A stretch of DNA of 64,000 bases from Neoechinorhynchus agilis (GCA_051530055.1 CM121343.1:1550001-1614000); one strand, 5' to 3'. Shown: positions 12,600 through 25,756, numbered from the stretch's first letter. Notes: generated from the sequence alone by a model not told the origin. Numbers and translations are program-made.

Positions 12600-15500
12600 G
12601 CTGGGAAAAAATATTTGCAAAGATTTTGTCCATAGATTGTTTTTGATCAGGTGAAAAAAAGAAAATCGATTTAATTTGATTAATATTTCGTCCTCTACTT
12701 GGAACTTCTTCAAAATTGTTAGAGTAATGAGAAACAATAAAGAAAGTAATTTTAAAAATGAAATCCATAATTAATAGATTTTTTTTCCATGCACGGCCGA
12801 ATTGACACACAGTCCACCGACCGGCTGAGCCACATAAAAATTCTAATAAATATCCATAGATTGTTTTTATATGGGCGAAATAAAGAAAATTGATTTAATT
12901 TGATTAATCTCTCGTCCTCTACGTGGAACTTTTTCACAATTCCTAAAGTACTGAGAAACAAAAATGAAAGCTCTTTTAAGGATGTTATCCATAGATTGTT
13001 TTTATTTGGGCGAAATAAAGAAAATTGATTTAATTTGATAAATATTCCGTCTACTACGTGGATCGTTTTCAGAATTCTTAAAGTACTGAGAACAATAATG
13101 AAAGCTCTTTTAAAGATGTTATCCATGGATTGTTTTTATTTTGGCGAAATAACGAAAATTGATTTAATTTGATTAATATTCCGTCTTCTACGTGTAAGTT
13201 CATTAGAATTGTTAAAGTAATGAGAAAAGAAAACGAAAGCTCTTTTAAAGATGTTGTCCATAGATTGTTTTTATTTGGGCGAAATAAAGAAAATTGATTT
13301 AATTTGATTAATCTCTCGTCCTCTACGTGGAACTTTTTCAGAATTCTTAAAGTAATGAGAAACAAAAATGAAAGCTTTTTTAAAGATGTTGTCCATAGAT
13401 TGTTTTTATTTGGGCGAAATAAAGAAAATTGATTTAATTTGATTAATCTCTCGTCCTCTACGTGGAACTTTTTCAGAATTCTTAAAGTACTGAGAAACAA
13501 AAATGAAAGCTCTTTTAAAGATGTTATCCATAGATTGTTTTTATTTGGGCGAAATAAAGAAAATTGATTTAATTTGATTAATCTCTCGTCCTCTACGTGG
13601 AACTTTTTCAGAATTCTTAAAGTAATGAGAAACAATAATGAAAGCTCTTTTAAAGATGTTATCCATAGATTGTTTTTATTTGGGCGAAATAAAGAAAATT
13701 GATTTAATTTGATTAATATTACGTCTTCTACGTGGATCTTTTTCAGAATTCTTAAAGTACTGAGAAACAAAAATGAAAGCTCTTTTAAAGATGTTATCCA
13801 TAGATTGTTTTTATTTGGGCGAAATAAAGAAAATTGATTTAATTTGATTAATATTCCGTCTTCTACGTGGATCTTTTTCAGAATTCTTAAAGTACTGAGA
13901 AACAAAAATGAAAGCTCTTTTAAAGATGTTATCCATAGATTGTTTTTATTTGGGCGAAATAGAGAAAATTGATTTAATTTGATTAATATTCTGTCCTCTA
14001 CGTGGAACTTTTTCAGAATTCTTAAAGTAATGAGAAACAATAATGAAAGCTCTTTTAAAGATGTTATCCATAGATTGTTTTTATTTGGGCGAAATAAAGA
14101 AAATTGATTTAATTTGATTAATATTCGTCTTCTACGTGGATTTTTTTTGTTTTTGAATAAGAAAATGATTTAATTTGATTAATTTCGTCCTCTACGTGGA
14201 ACTTTTAGAATTCTTAAAGTAATGAGAAAAAAAATGAAGTTTTTAAAGATGTTATCCATAGATTGTTTTTATTTGGGCGAAATAAAGAAAATTGATTTAA
14301 TTTGATTAATCTCTCGTCCTCTACGTGGAACTTTTCAGAATTCTTAAAGTAATGAGAAACAAAAATGAAAGCTCTTTTAAAGATGTTATCCATAGATTGT
14401 TTTTATTTGGGCGAAATAAAGAAAATTGATTTAATTTGATTAATATTCCGTCTTCTACGTGGAACTTTTTCAGAATTCTTAAAGTACTGAGAAACAAAAA
14501 TGAAAGCTCTTTTAAAGATGTTATCCATAGATTGTTTTTATTTGGGGATAGAAAATTTATTTGAGTCTAACTTTTCAGAATTTTAAATATGAGAACAAAA
14601 TGAAGTTTAAAGATGTTATCCATAGATTGTTTTTTTTGGGCGAAATAAAGAAAATTGATTTAATTTGATTAATATTCCGTCTTCTACGTGGATCTTTTTC
14701 AGAATTCTTAAAGTACTGAGAAACAAAAATGAAAGCTCTTTTAAAGATGTTATCCATAGATTGTTTTTATTTTGGCGAAATAACGAAAATTGATTTTATT
14801 TGATTAATATTCCGTCTTCTACGTGGATCTTTTTCAGAATTCTTAAAGTACTGAGAAACAAAAATGAAAGCTCTTTTAAAGATGTTATCCATAGATTGTT
14901 TTTATTTGGGCGAAATAAAGAAAATTGATTTAATTTGATTAATATTCCGTCTTCTACGTGGACCTTTTTCAGAATTCTTAAAGTAATGAGAAACAAAAAT
15001 GAAAGCTCTTTTAAAGATGTTATCCATAGATTGTTTTTATTTGGGCGAAATAGAGAAAATTGATTTAATTTGATTAATATTCTGTCCTCTACGTGGAACT
15101 TTTTCAGAATTCTTAAAGTACTGAGAAACAAAAATTAAAGCTCTTTTAAAGATGTTATCCATAGATTGTTTTTATTTGGGCGAAATAAAGAAAATTGATT
15201 TAATTTGATTAATCTCTCGTCCTCTACGTGGATCTTTTTCAGAATTCTTAAAGTAATGAGAAACAATAATGAAAGCTCTTTTAAAGATGTTATCCATAGA
15301 TTGTTTTTATTTGGGCGAAATAAAGAAAATTGATTTAATTTGATTAATCTCTCGTCCTCTACGTGGAACTTTTTCAGAATTCTTAAGTACTGAGAAACAA
15401 AATTAAAGCTCTTTTAAAGATGTTATCCATAGATTGTTTTTATTTGGGCGAAATAAAAAAAATTGATTTAATTTGATTAATATTCCGTCTTCTACGTGGA

Positions 15501-18500
15501 CCTTTTAATTTTAAAGTGAGAAAAAATAAGTCTTTTAAGATGTTTCCTGATTGTTTTTTTGGCGAAATAAGAAAATTGATTTAATTTGATTAATATCTGT
15601 CTCTACGTGGAACTTTTTCAGAATTCTTAAAGTAATGAGAAACAAAAATGAAAGCTCTTTTAAAGATGTTATCCATAGATTGTTTTTATTTGGGCGAAAT
15701 AGAGAAAATTGATTTAATTTGATTAATATTCTGTCTTCTACGTGGAACTTTTTCAGAATTCTTAAAGTACTGAGAAACAAAAATTAAAGCTCTTTTAAAG
15801 ATGTTATCCATAGATTGTTTTTATTTGGGCGAAAAAAAGAAAATTGATTTAATTTGATTAATCTCTCGTCCTCTACGTGGATCTTTTTCAGAATTCTTAA
15901 AGTAATGAGAAACAATAATGAAAGCTCTTTTAAAGATGTTATCCATAGATTGTTTTTGTTTGGGCGAAATAAAGAAAATTGATTTAATTTGATTAATATT
16001 ACGTCTTCTACGTGGATCTTTTTCAGAATTCTTAAAGTACTGAGAAACAAAAATGAAAGCTCTTTTAAAGATGTTATCCATAGATTGTTTTTATTTTGGC
16101 GAAATAAAGAAAATTGATTTAATTTGATTAATCTCTCGTCCTCTACGTGGATCTTTTTCGAATTCTTAAAGTAATGAGAAACAAAATGAAAGCTCTTTTA
16201 AAGATGTTATCCATAGATTGTTTTTATTTTGGCGAAATAACGAAAATTGATTTTATTTGATTAATATTACGTCTTCTACGTGGATCTTTTTCAGAATTCT
16301 TAAAGTACTGAGAAACAAAAATGAAAGCTCTTTTAAAGATGTTATCCATAGATTGTTTTTATTTGGGCGAAATAAAGAAAATTGATTTAATTTGATTAAT
16401 ATTCCGTCTTCTACGTGGACCTTTTTCAGAATTCTTAAAGTAATGAGAAACAATAATGAAAGCTCTTTTAAAGATGTTATCCATAGATTGTTTTTATTTG
16501 GGCGAAATAAAGAAAATTGATTTAATTTGATTAATATTCTGTCTTCTACGTGGAACTTTTTCAGAATTCTTAAAGTACTGAGAAACAAAAATTAAAGCTC
16601 TTTTAAAGATGTTATCCATAGATTGTTTTTATTTGGGCGAAATAAAGAAAATTGATTTAATTTGATTAATATTCCGTCTTCTACGTGGATCTTTTTCAGA
16701 ATTCTTAAAGTAATGAGAAACAAAAATGAAAGCTCTTTTAAAGATGTTATCCATAGATTGTTTTTATTTGGGCGAAATAAAGAAAATTGATTTAATTTGA
16801 TTAATATTCTGTCTTCTACGTGGAACTTTTTCAGAATTCTTAAAGTACTGAGAAACAAAAATGAAAGCTCTTTTAAAGATGTTATCCATAGATTGTTTTT
16901 ATTTGGGCGAAAAAAAAAGAAAATTGATTTAATTTGATTAATCTCTCGTCCTCTACGTGGATCTTTTTCAGAATTCTTAAAGTAATGAGAAACAAAAATG
17001 AAAGCTCTTTTAAAGATGTTATCCATAGATTGTTTTTATTTGGGCGAAATAAAGAAAATTGATTTAATTTGATTAATATCTCGTCCTCTACGTGGAACTT
17101 TTTCAGAATTCTTAAAGTACTGAGAAACAAAAATTAAAGCTCTTTTAAAGATGTTATCCATAGATTGTTTTTATTTGGGCGAAATAAAGAAAATTGATTT
17201 AATTTGATTAATATTCCGTCTTCTACGTGGACCTTTTTCAGAATTCTTAAAGTAATGAGAAACAATAATGAAAGCTCTTTTAAAGATGTTATCCATAGAT
17301 TGTTTTTATTTGGGCGAAATAAAGAAAATTGATTTAATTTGATTAATATTCTGTCTTCTACGTGGAACTTTTTCAGAATTCTTAAAGTACTGAGAAACAA
17401 AAATTAAAGCTCTTTTAAAGATGTTATCCATAGATTGTTTTTATTTGGGCGAAATAAAGAAAATTGATTTAATTTGATTAATATTCCGTCTTCTACGTGG
17501 ATCTTTTTCAGAATTCTTAAAGTAATGAGAAACAAAAATGAAAGCTCTTTTAAAGATGTTATCCATAGATTGTTTTTATTTGGGCGAAATAGAGAAAATT
17601 GATTTAATTTGATTAATATTCTGTCTTCTACGTGGAACTTTTTCAGAATTCTTAAAGTACTGAGAAACAAAAATTAAAGCTCTTTTAAAGATGTTATCCA
17701 TAGATTGTTTTTATTTGGGCGAAAAAAAGAAAATTGATTTAATTTGATTAATCTCTCGTCCTCTACGTGGATCTTTTTCAGAATTCTTAAAGTAATGAGA
17801 AACAATAATGAAAGCTCTTTTAAAGATGTTATCCATAGATTGTTTTTATTTGGGCGAAATAAAGAAAATTGATTTAATTTGATTAATATTCCGTCTTCTA
17901 CGTGGATCTTTTTCAGAATTCTTAAAGTAATGAGAAACAAAAATGAAAGCTCTTTTAAAGATGTTATCCATAGATTGTTTTTATTTGGGCGAAATAAAGA
18001 AAATTGATTTAATTTGATTAATATTCCGTCTTCTACGTGGAACTTTTTCAGAATTCTTAAAGTACTGAGAAACAAAAATGAAAGCTCTTTTAAAGATGTT
18101 ATCCATAGATTGTTTTTATTTGGGCGAAATAAAGAAAATTGATTTAATTTGATTAATCTCTCGTCCTCTACGTGGATCTTTTTCAGAATTCTTAAAGTAA
18201 TGAGAAACAAAAATGAAAGCTCTTTTAAAGATGTTATCCATAGATTGTTTTTATTTGGGCGAAATAAAGAAAATTGATTTAATTTGATTAATATTACGTC
18301 TTCTACGTGGATCTTTTTCAGAATTCTTAAAGTACTGAGAAACAAAAATGAAAGCTCTTTTAAAGATGTTATCCATAGATTGTTTTTATTTGGGCGAAAT
18401 AAAGAAAATTGATTTAATTTGATTAATATTCCGTCTTCTACGTGGACCTTTTTCAGAATTCTTAAAGTAATGAGAAACAAAAATGAAAGCTCTTTTAAAG

Positions 18501-18826
18501 ATGTTATCCATAGATTGTTTTTATTTGGGCGAAATAGAGAAAATTGATTTAATTTGATTAATATTCTGTCCTCTACGTGGAACTTTTTCAGAATTCTTAA
18601 AGTACTGAGAAACAAAAATGAAAGCTCTTTTAAAGATGTTATCCATAGATTGTTTTTATTTGGGCGAAATAGAGAAAATTGATTTAATTTGATTAATATT
18701 CCGTCTTCTACGTGGACCTTTTTCAAAATTCTTAAAGTACTGAGAAACAAAAATTAAAGCTCTTTTAAAGATGTTACCCATAGATTGTTTTTATTTGGGT
18801 GAAATAAAGAAATTATATTTAATTTG
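12600..18826 (-). repeat. 135-bp satellite array, about 46 copies, 270-bp dimer structure
   Basis: The landmark gatgttatccatagattg repeats every 135 bp (for example 13791 and 13926). Alternating units carry agtactgagaaac or agtaatgagaaac, so many stretches are built from 270-bp dimers. Because 135 is a multiple of three, the minus strand reads open through many units (up to 358 codons) with the 45-residue period LRILKKFHVED...; stops recur at the same unit position. Copies near 14120-14240, 14540-14630 and 15500-15600 carry many small deletions. The first unit (12600-12740) is diverged and separated from the rest by a tRNA-like segment. An isolated unit lies at 52205-52375. Confidence 0.95.
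12786..12836 (-). other. tRNA-like fragment (possible SINE head)
   Basis: The minus strand reads TGGCTCAGCCGG and then a GGTCGGTGGACTG-like segment. This matches an RNA polymerase III A box (TGGCNNAGNNGG) and a tRNA D-arm. No B box or complete cloverleaf follows, so it is not a working tRNA as seen. It sits between the first, diverged 135-bp unit and the main array. Confidence 0.4.
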
Positions 18827-18943
18827 AGATGACCACATCTCCAACTCTGTATTTCCGAAGTATTTCATGCGTCTAACGCATTTTAATACTTTAAAGATAA
18901 GGAACAAAGGATGGGCGACTGAATGTGAAAAGTTAAAGTTTTA

Positions 18944-19838
18944 TTAAGAACCATTTAAATGTTGATTATTGCTGTCTTTTTGAGACTTGATTTTGTCATC
19001 TGATTTTGTGTCCGAGTTTATTGGTTCGTCCGCGTTGGCGAATTCCACTAGAAGATGATTCTCCCTCACTAATTTGAAATGATTGACAAACACAGTAAAT
19101 CGTTTGCAAAGATGAGTTTCCTCCTCGAAGGTGTTAAATTCATTTCTGTGATGATAGTAAGAGTGAGTTAAGAACCTATAAATCCTTCTGCATATAGAAG
19201 ATAATCGACTTATTGATAATTCATTTAATGTTTTCCCGTTTAAACTACAATAGGGATCAGTCAAAAGTAAAGATGCGCTAACATGCCATTGGTCCAAGGC
19301 AACCCACCAAATATGAACCATTGGCATCCATATCGAGCGTATGACGTACATAATCGATGGCGGCACAGTTATTCGGTTTGTTATGGCCCGCACACATATA
19401 AACGCTGTTGGAATTATCTACCATGGAAGGACAGCCGAAAGCGGTGCAAACCTCCTGAAGAATAATGACCAATTTGTTCAATTCCTTGCAGAAATGTCTT
19501 ACATTTCCATATTTCCACGAGCCAAAAGGATCGATTTTTTGAAGTGCATTGTCAAAGTCCTCGGAATTAACCTCGATGATTGTCTCTGGAGGCGTATTTA
19601 GCATCCAATCGACTTTGTCCGGCGCTTGATTTACTTGTTGCTGAATATATTTGTCAATCATAAAAGAGTCATTTACTTGATCAACGCTAATTCGTTTAAA
19701 ATCATTGAATTGCTAAAAAAATCGTGAATAGAAGACCAGTAAAGAAAATCTTACCTTTAAGCTGCAACCTCGATCATTGCGAAACCTAAGATCGCATTTA
19801 GATATAACACCGTTTTTATCAACCGTCCAATCGTCCAT
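18944..19838 (-). CDS. Mob4/phocein-like kinase adaptor
   Basis: Exon 1 (19838-19755, 28 codons) joins exon 2, starting at 19712, through a 42-nt GT-AG intron in phase 0. Exon 2 carries MIDKYIQQQVNQ and FGSWKYGNVRHFCKELNKL, then CAAIDYVRHTLDMDA. The next segment (ASLLLTDPYCSLNGKTL, CRRIYRFLTHSYYHHRNEF, HLCKRFTVFVNHF) is in another frame after a short intron at about 19280-19325; its exact junction is unresolved. The Cys and His ligands expected in Mob zinc sites are present (GCPSM, YMCAGH, SYYHHR). Mob4/phocein is a subunit of the STRIPAK phosphatase-kinase complex. Its length, about 225 residues, is normal for the family. The gene lies between the 135-bp array and the inverse ~356-bp array. 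Confidence 0.85.
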
Positions 19839-19890
19839 AATCTCAAATAAAACGACGAAATACCCTCTTTGCAGTAATACCGTTCTCGCT

Positions 19891-19996
19891 CGTGCAAAAG
19901 ATACTTTTTTCTTGGTTTTGCCACTTCCAATTTAAACTGACGAAATTATTGCCCCGATATTTCACGTCTTACGAAGAAGTCGGAATTATCTGACCT
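19891..19996 (+). repeat. dispersed repeat D2, copy next to the Mob4 start
   Basis: About 106 bp starting cgtgcaaaagatac and ending near gtcggaattatctgac. It is nearly identical (about 3 differences) to 39154-39260. Diverged relatives lie at 38366-38436 (-), 41673-41714 (-) and 63884-64000 (+). It begins about 50 bp upstream of the Mob4 ATG, so it may form part of that promoter. Confidence 0.75.
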
Positions 19997-20414
19997 GAAA
20001 TAAATTAATCATTTTAAATCTCGAGTGGAAAAACAGGAACAAAGTCATAAAGTTCTATTTTGTCGCATAAAATTAGGACACGGCAGCAAAAATCTAAGGA
20101 AGGTCATTCAAATCGGCATAACAACGAAATCGCCACATCCCTCAACCATGCGCACAAAATTTTATGCATCAAAACATTTTCTACCTACGTATCAGAAACG
20201 GCGCGCATCTCATGGAAACGATCAAAGCGAAGTAAAAATACATCCAGTGTTTACGTCATGCAATGTGCAGTCGCCCTGAATATCTACATATCGGCTAATT
20301 TGCCGGGACTCGGATTATTTTTCAACTGGGTTATACTTTTTTGAGTTCCTCCAATCCTTCTACGTACATTTGTTGATTGCTGTGCGAATCCAGCGAATTA
20401 AATGTGGCCGGACA

Positions 20415-22110
20415 CCATTCGGAAAACCGAAAACCCAATGTGATGTGTTCTTTACATGCGGGGAAAGTTGTTTAAAAAGCAAAATTCGGTTAGAGTAGCA
20501 TAATTTTAGCTTTATTATTGAAAATAATCACCTTTCTTTGTGCCATTGCACACCTTACTTTTTTCGCTGCAAGATCTTCCTTACAAATCCTTACAAGAGA
20601 CTTTCTCAAGACGATTCAATGTTTCAAGTTTTGTTTCTATGCCTTGAAGACGTTAAGATTCCTTTTTGACTTAAAAGCCACCACAGATTATAAATAAGAA
20701 AACGGAACGTATTTACAGTGGAACGAGTCATTTATCCGCGAATTAATCAGGAACGGACATCGTTCGGATACGAGAGCTTTCGGAAAACCGAAAACCCAAT
20801 GTGATGTGTTCTTTACATGCGGGGAAAGTTGTTTAAAAAGCAAAATTCGGTTAGAGTAGCATAATTTTAGCTTTATTATTGAAAATAATCACCTTTCTTT
20901 GTGCCATTGCACACCTTCCTTTTTTCGCTGCAAGATCTTCCTTATAAATCCTTACAAGGGACTTTCTCAAGACGATTCAATGTTTCAAGTTTTGTTTCTA
21001 TGCCTTGAAGACGTTAAGATTCCTTTTTGACTTAAAAGCGATCACAGATTATAAGAAAAAGAAACGTATTTACAGTGGAACGAGTCATTTATCCGCGAAT
21101 TAATCAGGAACGGACATCGTTCGGATACGAGAGCTTTCGGAAAACCGAAAACCCAATGTGATGTGTTCTTTACATGCGGGGAAAGTTGTTTAAAAAGCAA
21201 AATTCGGTTAGAGTAGCATAATTTTAGCTTTATTATTGAAAATAATCACCTTTCTTTGTGCCGTTGCACACCTTACTTTTTTCGCTGCAAGATCTTCCTT
21301 ACAAATCCTTACAAGAGACTTTCTCAAGATGATTCAATGTTTCAAGTTTTGTTTCTATGCCTTGAAGACGTTAAGATTCCTTTTTGACTTAAAAGCCATC
21401 ACAGATTATAAATAAGAAAACGGAACGTATTTACAGTGGAACGAGTCATTTATCCGCGAATTAATCAGGAACGGACATCGTTCGGATACGAGAGCTTTCG
21501 GAAAACCGAAAACCCAATGTGATGTGTTCTTTACATGCGGGGAAAGTGATTTAAAAAGCAAAATTCGGTTAGAGTAGCATAATTTTAGCTTTATTATTGA
21601 AAATAATCACCTTTCTTTGTGCCATTGCACACCTTCCTTTTTTCGCTGCAAGATCGTATAAATCCTTACAAGAGACTTTCTCAAGACGATTCAATGTTTC
21701 AAGTTTTGTTTTTATGCCTTGAAGACGTTAAGATTCCTTTTTGACTTAAAAGCGATCACAGATTATAAGAAAAAGAAACGTATTTACGGTGGAACGGGTC
21801 ATTTATCCGCGAATTAATCAGGAACGAACATCGTTCGGATACGAGAGCTTTCGGAAAACCGAAACCCCAATGTGATGTGTTCTTTACATGCGGGGATAGT
21901 TGCTTAAAAAGCAAAATTCGGTTAGAGTAGCATAATTTTAGCTTTATTATTGAAAATAATCACCTTTCTTTGTGCCACTGCACACCTTCCTTTTTTCGCT
22001 GCAAGATCTTATAAATCCTTACAAGGGACTCTCTCAAGACGATTCAATGCTTTAAGTTTTGTTTCTATGTCTTAAAGACGTTGCGCGTCCCGTTCGACTT
22101 TGCAGCCATG
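20415..22110 (-). repeat. ~356-bp satellite, array B (about 5 units, inverted relative to array A)
   Basis: The landmark gcggggaaag (the complement of the array A landmark) is found at 20459, 20820, 21177, about 21537 and 21890, a period of 353-361 bp. Units closely resemble those of array A but on the opposite strand. The array starts abruptly mid-unit after gacaccattcgg and decays after about 22090. Confidence 0.95.
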
Positions 22111-25100
22111 ACAATTGAAAAATTATAAAAGAATAATTATTATGCTAAATTAGGTCTAATATCCCATTTTCGAATCACGAATTTCCTTATAGAGTTTTGC
22201 ACTTTTGACCTCATGCGAAACCACCTTAAAACTTTTTGCGGCAGTAAAACGCACTTTTATAAAGTTCATGTAGTTGACAAAAATATATCTGCATAATTAA
22301 CGTGTTGATAATCTACGTTTCACGGTATTATTAATTGCCCGGGGAAATTCTTGGGGAGTATAGAGTCGAATATGTGATGATCATAATCGAGGATAAAACG
22401 TATTTTATGTGATTCTTCGCAAAATATATTGATCGAATCAAATATGTTTTTCTCTTGATTATAATCTTCATAAAGCTCATACTTTGTTTTGGCAGAAAAT
22501 TGAAACAATTCATTGAATCCGAAATTTCGGCAGACCTGCGTGCCTTTATCGAGGTTGTTATTCGCAAGATTCGCAAATGCTAATAATACACTTAAACAAC
22601 TTTGATAATAGCACGCAGGTCTACCGAAATTTCGGATTCAATTAATTGTTTCAATTTTTCGCCATAACAACGTATTAAAAGTTCAATCTTATACAAAACT
22701 TTGAAGCTAGCGTGTTTTGCTGTTATTAATGGTATTTGTTTCATACTTATTATTTCATTCGTTTCCTAGAGTTTTTGAGAACGTTACACTTCTCAGCTGC
22801 CTTTTTGTTCATCGGGAAGGTGATTCACTTTATCTTTAGGTTTTTATATTATAAAGATTCAGTCATTTTGAGCCGTTAATCTTTATTATAATCGCAAAAC
22901 TCCGAATGAAGATATTTTAACGTTTTGTGAAGTTCCCATGAGATTATTTGATCTTGTTTTTTCAAACCAAAGATTTAGTAATCCATATAAACGCAATGGC
23001 CACTATATAACAAATCAATTACTGAACGGGATACTACTGAGGGATTTTTGAGATAAATCCAAAACTATGTTTCATCTCTTCTGCTCGACTCAATAGCAAA
23101 ATGTAGCTTGGAGCTGTTTACTTTTGAGTAGCTCTTTAAACCAAGAACCAATGAACTTGATCGTTTTGAGTGCCACCAAGCTCTGTTCTATTTTCTCTGA
23201 GACTTCATTGACCGGAAACAAAAATTAAATACTAACTGTTCTTATCTCTCGGTCTTAGTGACTTTCATAGAGGCTCAGGACTGCACGTCTATACATCATG
23301 AGAAAAATCATAACTTTATTCGTTGAATTACAAATTTAATAATAGAAATAATTGAAGTGAGTGACAGATCGGGCAACTGAGAAAATAACTTTTACTTGTA
23401 ATGATAAACGTATTTACTCCATTAACACTGCTTGTTAAATTCAAGATTTAATCCATGATTATTGGTATGGATTGGTATGCTCGTGTTCGATTATTAGGTT
23501 TGATTGGAGAAATCATTGATTTTGGCGCTCACACGAGTAAATAAAATCTTTAGTCTTTCTAAGGCTTGGCTTATCAGTCCTATTTCTGTTAGTAACTTCA
23601 ACATTCCGATTAATCACTCTGCAACATGCATTTCCCTCAATGGCAGTTTATCGAAATCAGTTCAACTTTTGATAGCTTAATCATTAAATCGATGAAACTT
23701 AAGATGCAAAATGTCCATGATATCCTGGTGAAATATAATAAAATGGACGTTAAGCTATCTTTTGCGGTTCCATGTTCTTTATCGATGCGACTTAATGGCC
23801 TACTTATCGACACGCATTATTAGCGATAATTAAAAAGTGTAAAGCTAAACGCACAGCTCTTGGACCGAAACCGGCGCCATAAAAAGGCAGTGAGTGTACT
23901 CAATGAACTGGGTTTCATTAATAGCAGCAATTTAAGTTTAAAGTGAACGATCAAATATTGTTAAGTTCACTGACAAAAAAGATACATTGGAATGCAGTGC
24001 AGTCGAAGGTGATTATACGCAAAACGAGTGTAATCACGACAATTCTGGATGGAAACCTTATATCCTTACAAAATAGTGTGAGCATTTTGGTTCCGAGGGA
24101 ATGGATCAACTTGTTGCCTAAACACAGTGCTCTTTGGCAAAACAAGTCTACAGGAAAAACGTCGGATGATATTAGAATTTAATTTTCTTTAAGTTGTATG
24201 TAAATGTAAACGGTTACGACGCGAGTATAAAACGAACTTTTTCGTCGAAATTTGGTCTTTCTTAATTTTATTATTTTTTCGATGAACAACCACATAACTA
24301 ACAAATCCGTAAGTCGCGCTCTCCTATTTGACACTCGATTATTCCGACATGACTGAACTTTGTGATTAAAAATTCTTAAGAGAAGTCTTATGGTGATATT
24401 CCATTGTTTCCAGAGACCGATTATATATGTAAAGCGAGTTGAAATTACTCCCCTTTGACATCTTGAAATTGTTGACTCTTCGGGAGAAGAAGGGAGATAA
24501 CATGATTACTCGACTGTTATTTGCGTTAATTTTTCGTCGTACTTTATTCCATGTCAGTCGGGATGATAATACACTAGTCCATTATTGAGGAAATTTGGTT
24601 TAGTTCCCATAAAAGATAGATCTTCTGATACCGAAATTAAGTTAAGCTTATTCATTGTTTCTAGAAATAACGACTGTTTAGAAGTGCATCAAGGAGCTCT
24701 GTTGCAACAATCAATGCAAAAAGTCATTCAAGTAAAGTACGCACAATTGACAAAGACTAAACCAATAGCGAATTCATATAGATGGTAAGGAAATGAGAAT
24801 GGTTAAGAAAATGAGGATTGATGAAAATTTAGGGCGAAATAGAGCCTATATACTCTTCCACTTTACCCATTGGAATTTTTTTCGATTGTGGTATGTTTGA
24901 TATCTTCAAGTAGTTGTTGAAGACTGTGTATATGTCCTTTTGCTATTTGAAAGCGTGAAAGAGGTGTGATTATTGCATTCTAGGATTGTAAATCCGTTTT
25001 TGTTATATCGTAAGCGATCGTGCTGACTGGCAATTGGTTTGCATGATATCATTAGAGATACTTGGGCAAAAGGCCTAGAATTCGCTTTCTTTTGCTAGAT

Positions 25101-25183
25101 ATCTTCAGACAAAAACCCACTTCCAGCAACGGGCTTTAACGCTTTGCTAACTAACAGCAGAGCAACAAGCGAACGCAATATCA
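22111..25183. other. gene-poor region
   Basis: AT-rich DNA with only short unsupported ORFs (23626-23823 and 23943-24182, + strand), which show no family signature. The one clear structure is the hairpin at 22490-22664. The last ~100 bp hold the 5' region of the calcium-sensor gene, with an acceptor-like ctaacag about 25 nt before its ATG. Confidence 0.5.
22490..22664. repeat. hairpin element H2
   Basis: Inverted arms of about 54 nt (22490-22543 and 22610-22664), each holding the palindromic core ccgaaatttcgg, with a ~65-nt spacer. The junction CCGAAATTTCGG resembles the CGAAA boundary of the other hairpins, but the ACTTACAARCAAT/CTGAAGAAG core is weak or absent, so family membership is tentative. 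Confidence 0.7.
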
Positions 25184-25756
25184 ATGGGTTTAAAGCAATC
25201 CAAGGAGATCATCGACGATCATAATGAGATCAGCTCTCTCGTCAAAAAAACTGGTTTGGAAGAGGACGTCCTTTCCGCATGGAAAAAGCAGTTCTATAGA
25301 GATTGTCCAAGTGGCAAGATGGGGAAGCGAGACTTTTTTAAGTTCTATAAGTCACTTCGTACTGAACCGGATGGAAAAATCAAGCGTCTTGCAAACTTCA
25401 TCTTCAAGGCTTTTGATCGAGACGATAGTGGATATATTGATTTCAAAGAATTCATCGAAGGCTATGCCATTACTTCAATGGGAGACGAGCGCTCCAAGCT
25501 TGAATATATCTTCGCATTATATGACCAAGACAAAAATAATACAATCGATAAGCGAGAAGTCACGGTGGTACTTGAGAGGATCTATGATCTTATGTCCATA
25601 GATCGGGAGCTATTTCCTCCCGCTATATTTGTTGAGCAAATTTTCTCGGAACTTGGAGACAGCACAAACAAGAAGGTAATTTCAAAGGAGGAATTCATAA
25701 ACGGTTGCCTTAAAAACCCAACGTTTATTGAAAAGCTATCACCTTTTAATGTTTAA
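25184..25756 (+). CDS. neuronal calcium sensor family protein (NCS/frequenin/hippocalcin-like)
   Basis: An intact 190-residue, single-exon ORF, the usual length for the family. It begins MGLKQSKE, a typical N-myristoylation signal (Gly2, Ser6). EF-hand 1 is degenerate around FYRDCPSGKMGKRDFF. EF2 (DRDDSGYIDFKEF) and EF3 (DQDKNNTIDKRE) have good calcium ligands. EF4 (GDSTNKKVISKEEF) is weaker, beginning Gly-Asp-Ser. Such proteins bind membranes on calcium binding and act on receptors, channels or PI4-kinase. The lack of introns, when neighbours have many, allows a retrocopy, but the ORF is undamaged. The start is the first in-frame ATG with the myristoylation motif. Confidence 0.9.
   Translation: MGLKQSKEIIDDHNEISSLVKKTGLEEDVLSAWKKQFYRDCPSGKMGKRDFFKFYKSLRTEPDGKIKRLANFIFKAFDRDDSGYIDFKEFIEGYAITSMGDERSKLEYIFALYDQDKNNTIDKREVTVVLERIYDLMSIDRELFPPAIFVEQIFSELGDSTNKKVISKEEFINGCLKNPTFIEKLSPFNV

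Noticed and set aside
13078-18750. Long minus-strand ORFs of 45-residue repeats in the 135-bp array as a repeat protein
   Set aside because: The open frame follows from a 135-bp period without a stop in one frame. There is no start context, no non-repetitive flank, and stops recur at a fixed unit position.
12600-18826. CRISPR array
   Set aside because: Tandem units abut directly with no unique spacers, and the DNA is eukaryotic.
23626-24182. Two ORFs as exons of a gene
   Set aside because: No domain, no matching splice sites between them, and multiple stops in the gap.
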